Assembly (NCBI RefSeq): GCF_035994185.1
Contig: NZ_CP108539.1
Span: 79,321-143,320 of the forward strand
Source of the DNA: Streptomyces sp. NBC_01217
GTDB taxonomy: Bacteria; Actinomycetota; Actinomycetes; Streptomycetales; Streptomycetaceae
Reading direction: 5' to 3'
Length of the DNA stretch: 64,000 nt
The notes below the pieces were generated by a model. That model did not search any database, was not told the DNA's origin, and saw nothing but the letters and a program-made list of their open reading frames with translations. This document shows, one piece after another, positions 26,322 through 35,858 of the stretch; the stretch's first letter is position 1; each line of letters opens with the position of its first letter. Made by a program: the position numbers and the translations under genes.

Positions 26322-29300
26322 TTCCCCGTCAGCTGATCATTTTCAAGCCAAGTTATTGATGTGGGTACGCACAAAGATCGTTTGTGTGTGCAGTTCGCCC
26401 CGTTTGCTCCCTTTTCGGTGTGGGTTAGTTTCCGTCCTGCTGCCCTAACTGTGGGGCAGCTGTGTGTGGGGGGTTACGGAACCAATGAACCGAAGATTGA
26501 TGGCTTGGCACAGTGGTGCCCGGCCGACGCCAGGTGCGTGGAGACGGCGGGTTGCCGCGTCTCTCGCTTTGACCATGGCGGTCACGGTGCTGCAGGGCTC
26601 GGAGATGGTGCTGGCCAGCCCGTTGGATGCCAAGGCACAGCCCAAGCAGGCACGGCAGTATGCGACTGCGGCGAGTGACATCCCGTCTGCTCGTGTCCTG
26701 GCTCGCCTGTCGGGCAAGCGGGTCGAGGCTCTGTCCGAGCGGACTGAGTCGTCGACGACGTGGGTGAACAAGAACGGGTCCCTCACGACGGAGCTCTCTG
26801 CCGGTCCCGTTCGCTTCAAGGACGACTCCGAGCAGTGGCGCGATGTCGATGTGGAGCTCGAGGCTCTCTCCGATGGGTCGGTCCAGTCGAAGGCGCATCC
26901 CCGTGGTCTTCGCCTGTCCGGGAAGTCCGGCACGAAAGCGGTCTCGCTGAAGGCTGCTCAGGCAACCGCGGCCACCGACTTGGTGACGTTGGGCGAAGGC
27001 GACGGGCAGATCACCCTGCAGTGGCGGGGCGGGCTTCCCGCTCCGAAGCTCGACGGCACACGTGCCACGTACATCAACGCCGTGCCGGGTGCGGACGTGG
27101 TCGTCGAGGCGACCCGTGTCGGGTTCGAGCAGTTCGTGGAAGTGAAGAGCAAGCCCGCAGCCGGCTTCTCCTACACGCTTCCGCTTCGGTCCAAAGGGCT
27201 GAAGGTCGAGCAGCAGAAGGACGGCAGCCTGCTCTTCACCGACAAGAAGTCGAAGAAGACCGCGGTCATGCCGGCCCCCGTCATGTGGGACGCGAGCGTG
27301 GACAAGGTCTCGGGTGAGCACACCCGGCGAGCCCGCGTCGCGATGAAGGTCGTCAAGGCCAAGGGCGGTGTGGACCTGGTCGTCACGCCGGATGCGCAGT
27401 TCCTGGCCGATCCGGAGACGAAGTACCCGGTCACGGTCGACCCCTCGACGTCGTCGCTGGGGAACCTGTTCGACACGTATGTGCAGCAGGGTGAGACCGT
27501 CGACTGGTCGTCCGACACCGAGCTCGACCTCGGTAATCCGGGTACTACGAACCCGGACGGCACGCCGCGCACGGCGCGTTCTTTCATCACGTGGAACACG
27601 GCGCCGATCTCCGACGCGCTGGTGTCGAGCGCAAAGCTGAGCCTGTGGAACTTCCACTCCGGCAACACCACGTGCACCGCCCAGCCCTGGGAGGTGGGGT
27701 CGGCCGGCAAGGCGTCCACCGCCTCGCGCTGGACCGCGCAGCCGGCCTGGACAGCGACGAAGGCCACCTCCACCGAAACCAAGGGCAACCCCGCCTGCAC
27801 CTCGGCTGCTGACGGCTGGATCAACGCCGACGTCACCACCCTCGTGCAGGAGTGGGCCTCGGCGAAGAACTCCACCTCAGGCATGGGCCTGCGTGCCGCC
27901 AGCGAGACGGTGACCGCGCAGTGGAAGCGGGTCAACTCCGCCAACAACGCGGCCAACCCGCCGAAGCTGGTGGTCAACTACAACTACCGTCCGCGTACCG
28001 GAACCAAGCAGGAGGCCGGTCCGCCGTACTTCTCCTACGGCGGTGCCTACACGGTCAACACCGTGACGCCGACGCTGCGCGACACGTTCGTGGATGCTGA
28101 CGGTGACAAGGTCAACGGCACCTTCCAGATCTTCGACAACGTCACTAACACGCAGGTCGGCGACGTCATCGTGTCGAAGTACGTGCCCTCCGGGCAGGTC
28201 GCCTCTGTGACCGTGCCGGCCGGGGTGCTGACCAACGGCAAGACGTACAAGTTCCGCACCTCGCCGTATGACGGGGCGCACTACAACGTCGGCTGGTCGG
28301 CGTGGAAGACCTTCACGGTCGACACGGCGGCGCCGTCCGCTCCGGGCGCGATCTCATCGACGGATTACCCCTCGTCCGCGTGGGTCAAGGGCGTTGGCCA
28401 GGCCGGGGTGTTCAACGTGACCCCGCCGGCTGCGGACCACAACTGGCTGGAGTGGTCGCTGGACGGTGTGACCTGGACCAAGGTCGCGACCGGCGGCGCC
28501 TCCGGTGCGAAGGCGATATCTCTCGCCCCGCCCAAGGACGGCACTCACACGCTGCAGGTGCGGGCGGTGGACAAGGCTGACAACAAGTCCGAGGCGGTGG
28601 AGTACACCTTCCACGCCGGCCCCGGCGGCTTCGTCCAGCCTGCCGAGGGTGAGCGCACCGCTCGCCGTCTGCCGCTGGTTGCCGAGGCCGACGGTGGCAA
28701 GTACGACCAGGTGTCGTTCTCCTGGCGGCGTTCGGAGGCCGATGCGTGGGTGAAGATCCCCGCGGGTGACGTCACTTCCGGCGGCACTGCGGTGACGGCC
28801 TGGCCGGTGCCCCTGACCGGCGGCAAGAACGCGCCCTTGGTCTGGAACACCACCGACACTGTCAATCCGGACGGCACAGTCCAGATCAAGGCCGACTTCA
28901 CCGGCCCGAACTCCGCCGCCGGGTCGACCCAGCCGCTGACTGCGGTCGTCGACCGCAACGCGAGCGGCGCCGCGGCCGAGGACGTGGGCCCGGGCTCAGT
29001 GAACCTGCTGACGGGCGACTACACCCTCTCAGCCACTGACACCTCAGCCTTCGGCTTGACGGTCTCCCGCACGGCCTCCTCGCGGGACCCGCAGAAGGGC
29101 GGCAGCCAGGAGGGCCAGGCGCCGATCTTCGGCAAGGAATGGGTTTCCGGCACCGTCGCCGAGGCAACCGAGTCGGACTACTCCCACATCCGCAAGATCT
29201 CCGACACCGCCATTGACGTGGTGCTCTCGGAGGGTGATGCCATCCACTTCACCGCCAACTCGGCGAAGAGCGGCTGGATTCCGGAGCCCGGGTCCGAGGA

Positions 29301-32300
29301 CCTGACGCTCACGGGCAGCGTCAGCGGATCGTTCACCCTCACCGACACCAGCGGGACGGTCACCGAGTTCACCAAGCCCGACCCGGCCGTGGCGACCTGG
29401 CAGGTCTCCAGCACCCTGCTGGACGGCCTGACCAACTCCACCACCACAGTGGTCTCCGAGGCCGTGACTGTGGACGGCAAGGAACTGTCCCGCCCCAAGC
29501 GGGTCATCGCGCCGACCTCCGCCGCGAGTGCCGCCACCTGCACCGCAACGCCCGCAACAAAGGGCTGCCGGGTAGTGGAGTTCGTGTATGCGACCTCCAC
29601 CACCGCCACCGCCTCCGCCTTCGGCGACTTCACCGGTCAGGTGAAGGAGATCCGGATGTGGTCCACCGAGCCGGCCGCGGCCGCGGCCACGTCCAAGGTC
29701 GTGCAGTCCTACGCCTACGACACGGACGGCCGTCTGCGTCAGGAGTGGGCCTCGCAGATCAGCCCAGCGCTGAAGACCGAGTACACCTACGACACGGCGG
29801 GCCGGGTCACGGGCCAGACCTCGGCCGGTGAGCTGCCCTGGACCTTCACGTACGGCAAGGCCGGCAGCGCGGCCACCGCCGGCGACGGCATGCTGCTGAA
29901 GGCATCCCGCTCCGGCCTGAAGCAGGGCACTGCGGATGTCGAGGAAGGCACCTCTGCCACCTCGGTCGTCTACGACGTGCCGCTGACCGGCACGAAGGCC
30001 CCATATGCAATGGGCGCAACCAATGTGAAGGACTGGGGCCAGACGGACACCCCGACCGACGCGGCCGCGGTCTTCCCCGCAGACGCGGTGCCCGGCGCGC
30101 ACTCCGGTGACGCGCTGACCGCCTCCGACTACACCCGCGCCGATGTCACTTACATGGGTGTCTCGGGGCGTTCGGTCAACGCCGCAACGCCCGGCGGGAA
30201 CATCACCACCACCGAGTCCGACCGCTTCGGCAACACGGTGCGCGAGCTGACGGCCGCCAACCGGGCCATCGCCCTGGGCGTGAGCGCGAACGACCGGGCG
30301 GCCCAGGCCGACCTCGGCATCGCGCAGCTGCCCTCGGCCGAGCGCGCGAACCTGCTGTCCACCACCTCTCTCTACAACGAGACCGGCACCCGGGAGATGG
30401 AGGAGCTCGGGCCGCTGCACCGCATCGACCTGACCGCCGACCTGAAGTCCGGTACGACCACGCTGGTGTCGGCCGGCAGCTCGGTGACCGCCCGTTCCTG
30501 GACGGTCAACGAGTACGACGCGGGCCGTCCCACCGACGGGACCGCGACGGTCAAGGACCAGGTCACCAAGACCACCACAGGCGCCCAGGTGCGCGAGCAC
30601 CCGAGCGTCCATGGCGAGACCCGTGCGCTGCAGAGCGTGTACGACTGGGCCAAGGGCCTGCCCACCCAGACGATCAAGGACCCCGGTGGTCTGGCGATCA
30701 CCGAGACCACCCAGTACGACGCCCAGGGCCGCGTGACCAAGCAGCAGCTGCCCGGCGCCACCGGCACTGACGCGGGCACCCGGGTAACGAGCTACTGGTC
30801 AGCGACCGGCACCGGCGCCTGCAACGGCCGGCCGGAATGGGCCGACCAGCTGTGCTCAACCGGTCCGGCCGGCGCCATCACCGGCGGCGGTACCAACCCG
30901 GCGAACCTGCCCACCTCCACCACCACGTACGACTGGTGGGGCAACGCGGCCACGGTCACCGACACGGCCAACGGCACCACGCGCACCACCGCGACCACCT
31001 ACGACAACGCCGGCCGTGCCACGAAGGTGGCCATCACCGGCGGTCTGGGCCAGGCCGTGCCCGAGTCGACCACCAGCTACGACCCGGCCACCGGCCTGGC
31101 CGTGAAGGTGACGTCGCCGACCGGCGGCACGATCACCAAGGCATTCGACAAGCTCGGCCGCCAGATCTCCTACACCGACGCCGACGGCGGCGTCACCACA
31201 ACCGAGTACGACCTGCTCAACCGTCCGGTCAAGGTCAGTGACAACGTGCCCTCCACGGTCACGCTCACCTACGACCACGCCGCTGAGCCGCGGGGCCTGG
31301 TCACCAAGACGACCGACTCGATCGCCGGTGTCTTCCAGGCCACCTACGACGCCGACGGATCGGTCGCGACCGAAAAGCTGCCCGGCGGATACACCCTCAC
31401 CCAGAACGAGGACACCACCGGCTCGGCCACCGAGCGCACCTACACCCGCGACAGCGACGGCGTCATCGTCGTCTCCGACACCACTACCGAGTCCGTCCAC
31501 GGCCAGGTCACCCGCCACGCCGGCTGGTCCGACCAGACCTACGGATACGACGCCACCGGCCGTCTGACCACCGTCGAAGACACCGCTGACACCATCTGCA
31601 CCAAGCGGACCTACACCTTCGACAACCGCACCAACCGCAAGACCCGCAACACCGCCGCCGGCGCCCCCGGCACCGACTGCCCCACCACCGGAGGCACCAC
31701 CACCACCCATACCTACGACAGCGCCGACCGGCTCGTCGACACCGGCTACACCTACGACAACCTCGGCCGCACCACCGCCCTGCCGGGCAGCACCATCGGC
31801 TACCACGCCAACGACCTGGCCTACCAGATCACCGCTGGCACCCAGCGCCAGACCTGGCAGCTCGACGCCAACCAGCAACGCTTCCGATCCTTCAAGACCG
31901 AAACCGGAAGCGGCACCACCTGGACCCAGACCGGATCCAAGACCAACCACTACGACAGCGACGGCGACAACCCCCGCTGGATCACCGAGGACACCACCAC
32001 CGGCGCGCTGACCCGCAACGTCGAGTCCGCCACCGGCAACCTCGCCGCCACCACCAGCAAAACCGGCGAGACCGTCCTGCAACTCACCACCATCCACGGC
32101 GACATCGCCCTCCAGCTCCCGCTGGACACCGCCAAGCCCCCCGTCGCCCTCGACAGCGACGAGTACGGCAACCCCCGCACCGGCCAGAGCGCCACCCGCT
32201 ACAACTGGCTCGGCGCCAAACAACGCTCCACCGAAACCCCCAACAACCTCACCCTCATGGGCGTCCGCCTCTACAACCCCACCACCGGACGCTTCCTCTC

Positions 32301-32381
32301 CCTCGACCCCGTATACGGAGGCAACGCCAACGCCTACGAATACGTCCACGCCGACCCCCTCAACAAATACGACCTCGACGG
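26283..32381. repeat. Right arm of the 6,099-bp inverted repeat
   Basis: Mirror of 19826-25924. The outer border falls at the GACCTCGACGG shared by both genes, after which the two toxin tips differ completely. The inner border is at GGTGTTCTG. Confidence 0.95.
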
Positions 32382-32748
32382 ACGAGCGTGGTACAACCCA
32401 GTTCGCTGGGTGAGGAGCTGGCGAGGTGTACGGCGGAGGCATGCCAGCGCTGACTTTGCCCACTCTGCCGTGATGTTCGGCGTCGGCTTCACGCCGTTCA
32501 GAGCGGTACGCGCCGCTCGGGGGCTGAGTAAATGGCGGACTGTCACACGTTCGTGCCGTGGCCGCTGGGGCTGGGCCCGGTGCGGAGGCGGCGCATTGGC
32601 GCTGTCTGAGGTCACAAGCACCTACTGGTACGGAAAGAACACCCTCCGCCACGTGAACCGGGGCTACGCAAACTTCAAGGCACAGCTCATGAACTCCATG
32701 ACTCCCTATCCCCGCTACAGGTACAGGAAGTGGCGGGGCCGATTCTGA
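26485..32748 (+). CDS. RHS-repeat polymorphic toxin, right copy (toxin tip 2)
   Basis: A 2,087-residue secreted protein whose first 1,965 or so residues equal the left copy: signal peptide, DNRLRE-type domain, fibronectin-like segments, YD-repeat shell and core. The tip after DLDG is different, about 120 residues: RAWYNPVRWVRSWRGVRRRH, then FAHSAVMFGVGFTPFRAVRA, CGGGALALSEVTSTYW and a basic RYRYRKWRGRF end. Two moderately hydrophobic stretches suggest membrane contact or pore formation, but I do not recognise the family. The stop overlaps the start of the next small gene (TGATG). Confidence 0.9.
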   Translation: MNRRLMAWHSGARPTPGAWRRRVAASLALTMAVTVLQGSEMVLASPLDAKAQPKQARQYATAASDIPSARVLARLSGKRVEALSERTESSTTWVNKNGSLTTELSAGPVRFKDDSEQWRDVDVELEALSDGSVQSKAHPRGLRLSGKSGTKAVSLKAAQATAATDLVTLGEGDGQITLQWRGGLPAPKLDGTRATYINAVPGADVVVEATRVGFEQFVEVKSKPAAGFSYTLPLRSKGLKVEQQKDGSLLFTDKKSKKTAVMPAPVMWDASVDKVSGEHTRRARVAMKVVKAKGGVDLVVTPDAQFLADPETKYPVTVDPSTSSLGNLFDTYVQQGETVDWSSDTELDLGNPGTTNPDGTPRTARSFITWNTAPISDALVSSAKLSLWNFHSGNTTCTAQPWEVGSAGKASTASRWTAQPAWTATKATSTETKGNPACTSAADGWINADVTTLVQEWASAKNSTSGMGLRAASETVTAQWKRVNSANNAANPPKLVVNYNYRPRTGTKQEAGPPYFSYGGAYTVNTVTPTLRDTFVDADGDKVNGTFQIFDNVTNTQVGDVIVSKYVPSGQVASVTVPAGVLTNGKTYKFRTSPYDGAHYNVGWSAWKTFTVDTAAPSAPGAISSTDYPSSAWVKGVGQAGVFNVTPPAADHNWLEWSLDGVTWTKVATGGASGAKAISLAPPKDGTHTLQVRAVDKADNKSEAVEYTFHAGPGGFVQPAEGERTARRLPLVAEADGGKYDQVSFSWRRSEADAWVKIPAGDVTSGGTAVTAWPVPLTGGKNAPLVWNTTDTVNPDGTVQIKADFTGPNSAAGSTQPLTAVVDRNASGAAAEDVGPGSVNLLTGDYTLSATDTSAFGLTVSRTASSRDPQKGGSQEGQAPIFGKEWVSGTVAEATESDYSHIRKISDTAIDVVLSEGDAIHFTANSAKSGWIPEPGSEDLTLTGSVSGSFTLTDTSGTVTEFTKPDPAVATWQVSSTLLDGLTNSTTTVVSEAVTVDGKELSRPKRVIAPTSAASAATCTATPATKGCRVVEFVYATSTTATASAFGDFTGQVKEIRMWSTEPAAAAATSKVVQSYAYDTDGRLRQEWASQISPALKTEYTYDTAGRVTGQTSAGELPWTFTYGKAGSAATAGDGMLLKASRSGLKQGTADVEEGTSATSVVYDVPLTGTKAPYAMGATNVKDWGQTDTPTDAAAVFPADAVPGAHSGDALTASDYTRADVTYMGVSGRSVNAATPGGNITTTESDRFGNTVRELTAANRAIALGVSANDRAAQADLGIAQLPSAERANLLSTTSLYNETGTREMEELGPLHRIDLTADLKSGTTTLVSAGSSVTARSWTVNEYDAGRPTDGTATVKDQVTKTTTGAQVREHPSVHGETRALQSVYDWAKGLPTQTIKDPGGLAITETTQYDAQGRVTKQQLPGATGTDAGTRVTSYWSATGTGACNGRPEWADQLCSTGPAGAITGGGTNPANLPTSTTTYDWWGNAATVTDTANGTTRTTATTYDNAGRATKVAITGGLGQAVPESTTSYDPATGLAVKVTSPTGGTITKAFDKLGRQISYTDADGGVTTTEYDLLNRPVKVSDNVPSTVTLTYDHAAEPRGLVTKTTDSIAGVFQATYDADGSVATEKLPGGYTLTQNEDTTGSATERTYTRDSDGVIVVSDTTTESVHGQVTRHAGWSDQTYGYDATGRLTTVEDTADTICTKRTYTFDNRTNRKTRNTAAGAPGTDCPTTGGTTTTHTYDSADRLVDTGYTYDNLGRTTALPGSTIGYHANDLAYQITAGTQRQTWQLDANQQRFRSFKTETGSGTTWTQTGSKTNHYDSDGDNPRWITEDTTTGALTRNVESATGNLAATTSKTGETVLQLTTIHGDIALQLPLDTAKPPVALDSDEYGNPRTGQSATRYNWLGAKQRSTETPNNLTLMGVRLYNPTTGRFLSLDPVYGGNANAYEYVHADPLNKYDLDGRAWYNPVRWVRSWRGVRRRHASADFAHSAVMFGVGFTPFRAVRAARGLSKWRTVTRSCRGRWGWARCGGGALALSEVTSTYWYGKNTLRHVNRGYANFKAQLMNSMTPYPRYRYRKWRGRF

Positions 32749-32939
32749 TGCGTGAGTGCGACGGAAGGAAGATCCTCAAAACTCATGCCTACTGGGCGCT
32801 TGTAGCACTCATCACGATGGACAGTCCGATCGATCTCGGTGTCATTGCCGTTGTTCAGAAAGCGTTCCTCGCAGTACTGACTGTGGCCGTGATCTGGGAG
32901 ACGTCGCGCTACATTGTCCACCGCTGTAAGCGGAGCTGA
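32748..32939 (+). CDS. Small membrane protein, putative immunity to toxin tip 2
   Basis: A 63-residue protein whose ATG overlaps the toxin stop. It has two hydrophobic helices (YWALVALITM and LGVIAVVQKAFLAVLTVAVI) and a basic tail. A small membrane protein coupled to a toxin gene is a common immunity arrangement, and a membrane location would fit a membrane-acting tip. The family is unknown. Confidence 0.65.
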   Translation: MRECDGRKILKTHAYWALVALITMDSPIDLGVIAVVQKAFLAVLTVAVIWETSRYIVHRCKRS

Positions 32940-32990
32940 TCCTCGCCGTCCAGCGGCTTCCCACCAGGCTGTCGCATTGCACTTCACACA

Positions 32991-33019
32991 CTTTGGCCCC
33001 GCCCATAGCGGGGCCAAAG
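32991..33019 (+). terminator. Hairpin terminator after toxin/immunity pair 2
   Basis: CTTTGGCCCCGC and GCGGGGCCAAAG form a 12-bp stem with a short loop, about 50 bases after the stop at 32939. Confidence 0.7.
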
Positions 33020-33371
33020 TCATATACGGGCAAATCGCCTACCCTGCCAACGGCAGGCCCAGATTCCCGTTCCGGACCCGGCTGTCCGCGTGGACACGTT
33101 GGAACCTCGATCCCACACTCGCGTCTGGGGTGGGCTGGCGTCACAGTGCCGCTCTCACGGTGGACGCTACGAGGACCAGGAGTCGGCGACTCCTGGTCCC
33201 CTCCCCCGGCGTGCTTCACGGGCTGAAGTCACGAAGCTCCACGCTGTCGCTCCCGGCGTCGACCTGCTGTACATCAACCAACCGCTGTGCCCGGGGGCGA
33301 GCTGCCTGACCGTCGCAGTTCGGCCGAACGGCCGCGGCCGAGAGTCATGCTGCGGGCACCGTGAGTTGATC
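33020..33371. other. Intergenic region with a terminator-like hairpin at 33173-33199
   Basis: No gene is supported here. GGACCAGGAGT (33173-33183) pairs with ACTCCTGGTCC (33189-33199), followed on the plus strand by a C-rich run. It may end transcription of the glycosidase gene arriving from the right. Confidence 0.5.
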
Positions 33372-34214
33372 TCAGCCGGTGATCGCGACCGGGGCATCCC
33401 ATGCGTTGCGGTCGACGGTGATCGTGTATCCGCCGCGAGACTCCCTGCTGTTGACCATGTACTGGTGGCCGCGGCTGTGGTCAGCGAACTGTGTGGCACC
33501 CCATGGCCAGTCCGTTGTAGTCGTGTTCTTCTTGTCCCACATTGCGTACCAGAGGTTCCCCGGCAGGTCGGTCTTGTTCGTGGCAGTAGCGATGGCTTTA
33601 GCGCTGGAGCTGCTGAAGCCGTAGAAGCCGCTGCGGTAAGTCTTTGCCCGCAGTGTCTTGGTGAAGGAGCGCACGTAGGCCAGCACGGCGTCGTTGCACG
33701 CCTTGTTGGTGATGTCGTACGGCTCCATGTCGAGGTAGATCGGGGTGCCGGCCTTCATGCCGAGCGCCGATGCCTTGGCGACTGCGTCCTTGGCGTTGCT
33801 TGCGCCGAGGGACGCCGCTGTCGAGGCGGTGAATTTCTCCGGGTTCGCACTCTTCTGGCAGGGTGGCTGAGCGCCTACGTAGATCGGTATCAGCTTCCAG
33901 CCGCTGGAGCTGACCGACTTCACCCAGGACGCAGTCAAGTTCGGCTGAGTGCAACCGCGGTTCCTACCACCAACGTAGACCGCGGCAGCACCATAGAAAC
34001 CCGTGCGCCAGGCTTTCATCGCCGGAAGCGACGGCGCCGTGCAGGTGTCGAACGCCCGGCCGGTATAAGTCTTCTGCGCAGGCCACGACGTGGCCGCCAT
34101 CGACGTCTGTGCCGCGACTCCGGCACCTGCGACAACGGCAGCACCCGCCGTTACCCAGGCAATGTATCGGCCTCTTTTGGACAGTCGGTGACTGGACATC
34201 CCCACCCCATTCAT
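33372..34214 (-). CDS. Secreted glycoside-hydrolase-like (DUF1906) protein
   Basis: About 280 residues from the ATG at 34214 (MNGVGMSSHRLSKRGRYIAW); the ATG at 34199 is an alternative. A Sec signal peptide is clear (WVTAGAAVVAGAGVAAQTSM, cleavage near MAA-TSW). The mature part has the TIM-barrel pattern of DUF1906/GH25-like proteins: GRAFDTCTAPSL, FYGAAAVYVGGRNR, WKLIPIYVG, then GTPIYLDMEPY with the likely acidic catalytic residues, and WDKKNTTTTDW near the end. Such enzymes act on cell-wall polymers outside the cell. It is a stand-alone gene. Confidence 0.88.
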   Translation of the reverse strand: MNGVGMSSHRLSKRGRYIAWVTAGAAVVAGAGVAAQTSMAATSWPAQKTYTGRAFDTCTAPSLPAMKAWRTGFYGAAAVYVGGRNRGCTQPNLTASWVKSVSSSGWKLIPIYVGAQPPCQKSANPEKFTASTAASLGASNAKDAVAKASALGMKAGTPIYLDMEPYDITNKACNDAVLAYVRSFTKTLRAKTYRSGFYGFSSSSAKAIATATNKTDLPGNLWYAMWDKKNTTTTDWPWGATQFADHSRGHQYMVNSRESRGGYTITVDRNAWDAPVAITG

Positions 34215-34910
34215 GATTGCGGCGCGCTGCGACAGCCGACGCGACTGCAGAAGACACGTACGCAGCACGGCGCAACGAGGTACGGATGCAGCCGATGGCA
34301 CACGCAGTATTCTCACTCCGGGAACCCGGAGCGGATCGCACAATAGTCGACGCTCGCATCAACGCCGCCCGGCCACCGACCGGGAACAGCAGACCGCGAC
34401 CCGGACCCGGGCAGCCCGTTCTTCTTGGGGCTGACATCCACAAATGCCCGGCGGCGCTGCCCTGACGCCGGGGCTTCTGCAACCAGCCTCCTGCCGAGAC
34501 GGAGCGCGGTCAGTTTGTCCGTGGGCCAGCTCGATCCGTCGTTCATGAGGCCCATTCTGGATCCCGGCCCCGCAGAGGTAGGGAGCCGGCCAGGCGGTCA
34601 CTTCTGGGGATTCCTCAGCCGGCCGCACCGAAGCGCCATCACCACCACCGTCGACGATGCAAAGCGGCTCGGCTGGGAGGTCCCAGCCGAGCCGCTGCTT
34701 AGACTGCTCGCCATACACGCCAGTGATCACGTGTTGCGACGACCCCTGGAAAGCGCCCACCGCAGGGAGTGCGGGCCTTCGTGCGTTTCAAGGCTTCACG
34801 GCGAGTCGGCACCCCAACCGTGCGAGCGCCGCTTTGCCACCGTGGGGAGAAGGGCCTTCGCTCCCGCATGGCTGGAACGACTGGTGTGGACCTGAGCGCG
34901 TGAGTGCGAA
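34215..34910. other. Long non-coding stretch with a strong hairpin at 34664-34695
   Basis: No open frame here looks like a protein. GCGGCTCGGCTGGGA (34664-34678) and its exact complement (34681-34695) form a 15-bp stem with a 2-base gap, terminator-like. The rest shows nothing I can name. Confidence 0.5.
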
Positions 34911-35011
34911 TCAAAACCGGGTTTTGAACTCTGGTGAAGTCGGCCCGGGGCGACTTCACCAACCCCCTCACAGTGGCCATCGCCTGTCGAGAGTTTCAAA
35001 ACCCGGTTTTG
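34911..35011. promoter_or_regulatory. Centromere-like site: two CAAAACCCGGTTTTG palindromes upstream of parA
   Basis: TCAAAACCGGGTTTTGA at 34911-34927 and, in opposite sense, CAAAACCCGGTTTTG at 34997-35011 are the same dyad with a single central base. Between them a second dyad, GGTGAAGTCG...CGACTTCACC (34933-34960), is present. The position just upstream of parA is typical of a parS or operator region. Confidence 0.75.
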
Positions 35012-35123
35012 GAACCGGCAAGCCGAGGCGCCGCTCACTGAGGCATGCGTGGCATCCTGTCTCAGTCCGCTAGTACCGACCCAACCGGGCCGGGAAGCAT
35101 ACGGAGCATCAGGAGTACCACCC

Positions 35124-35858
35124 ATGGCACGGATCACCGCGCTCATCAACCGCAAAGGTGGAGTCGGCAAGTCGACTATCACCGTGAACACAGCGGCCAT
35201 CACCGCCCACGTGCTGGGCCAAGCCCCCGAAGGCGACCCCCACTACGTCGCCGCTGTCTCCGCCGACCCACAGGGCTCCACCACTTGGTGGTCAGAACGA
35301 GTCGGTGAGCATCTGCCCTTCTCCTTCCAGCAGATCAACTCCAGGGACGATCTCGAACTGTTCTCTGACCTGAAGAAGTCCCGCAAGGTCAGGCACGCCT
35401 TCATCGACACCCCCGGCTGGATGGACCTACCCGAGGACGAGAAGGAGGAAGCCGGCGACCCCTTTGGTAAGAGCACCGCCGCTGACGCCATGCGGGCCGT
35501 CCTCTCCAACGCCGACGACATCATCATCCCGGTCGAGCCCGAACCCCTCGGCTTCATGCCTACTCGCGACACCATCGAAGAGGTCGTCAAGCCGCTCGGC
35601 ATCCCCTACCTGGTCGTCATCAACAACTGGGACCCTCGCGACGGCGAGGCCGATCTCGAACAGACCAAGGACTTCGTCCGGGCCCAGGGTTGGAAACTGG
35701 CGAACACGGTAATCCGGCACTACAAGGTCCACACCCGAGCAGCCCTCGAGGGCACCGTCGTCACTCAGTACAAGAAGAACCGTGTAGCAATGGAAGCTCG
35801 CGAGGACTTCTACCAGCTCGCCCTAGAGCTTGGCGCAGGCAAGAAGGACCGTCGCTGA
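35124..35858 (+). CDS. parA: ParA-family partition ATPase
   Basis: A 244-residue protein. The ATG at 35124 has AGGAG upstream and starts directly with the deviant Walker A, ITALINRKGGVGKSTITVNT. Walker A' is in AAVSADPQGSTTWW and Walker B in HAFIDTPGWMDL. There is no N-terminal DNA-binding domain, so it is a short-type ParA that needs ParB for regulation. It binds DNA non-specifically and moves ParB-bound DNA. Start/stop overlap with parB (TGATG) shows one operon. Chromosomal parAB in Streptomyces uses a different site, so this pair serves a plasmid or former plasmid. Confidence 0.93.
   Translation: MARITALINRKGGVGKSTITVNTAAITAHVLGQAPEGDPHYVAAVSADPQGSTTWWSERVGEHLPFSFQQINSRDDLELFSDLKKSRKVRHAFIDTPGWMDLPEDEKEEAGDPFGKSTAADAMRAVLSNADDIIIPVEPEPLGFMPTRDTIEEVVKPLGIPYLVVINNWDPRDGEADLEQTKDFVRAQGWKLANTVIRHYKVHTRAALEGTVVTQYKKNRVAMEAREDFYQLALELGAGKKDRR

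Noticed and set aside
29044..30612. 522-codon minus-strand frame (mirrored at 21595-23163)
   Set aside because: Antisense to the RHS body; repeats only because the RHS gene is duplicated.
19826..32381. Assembly artefact as explanation of the RHS palindrome
   Set aside because: Not excluded, but the outer tips, immunity genes and spacer are all unique and coherent, which a simple mirrored misassembly would not create.
30856..32652. 598-codon Gly/Val-rich minus-strand frame (mirrored at 19516-21351)
   Set aside because: Complement of the Thr/Asp-rich YD-repeat region; no start signal.
33090..34346. 418-codon plus-strand frame
   Set aside because: Antisense to the secreted DUF1906 protein, which has a clear signal peptide and family motifs.
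34911..35011. CRISPR-like repeats
   Set aside because: The repeated units are single palindromes in opposite senses, not regularly spaced repeats with spacers. I saw no CRISPR array anywhere in the window.
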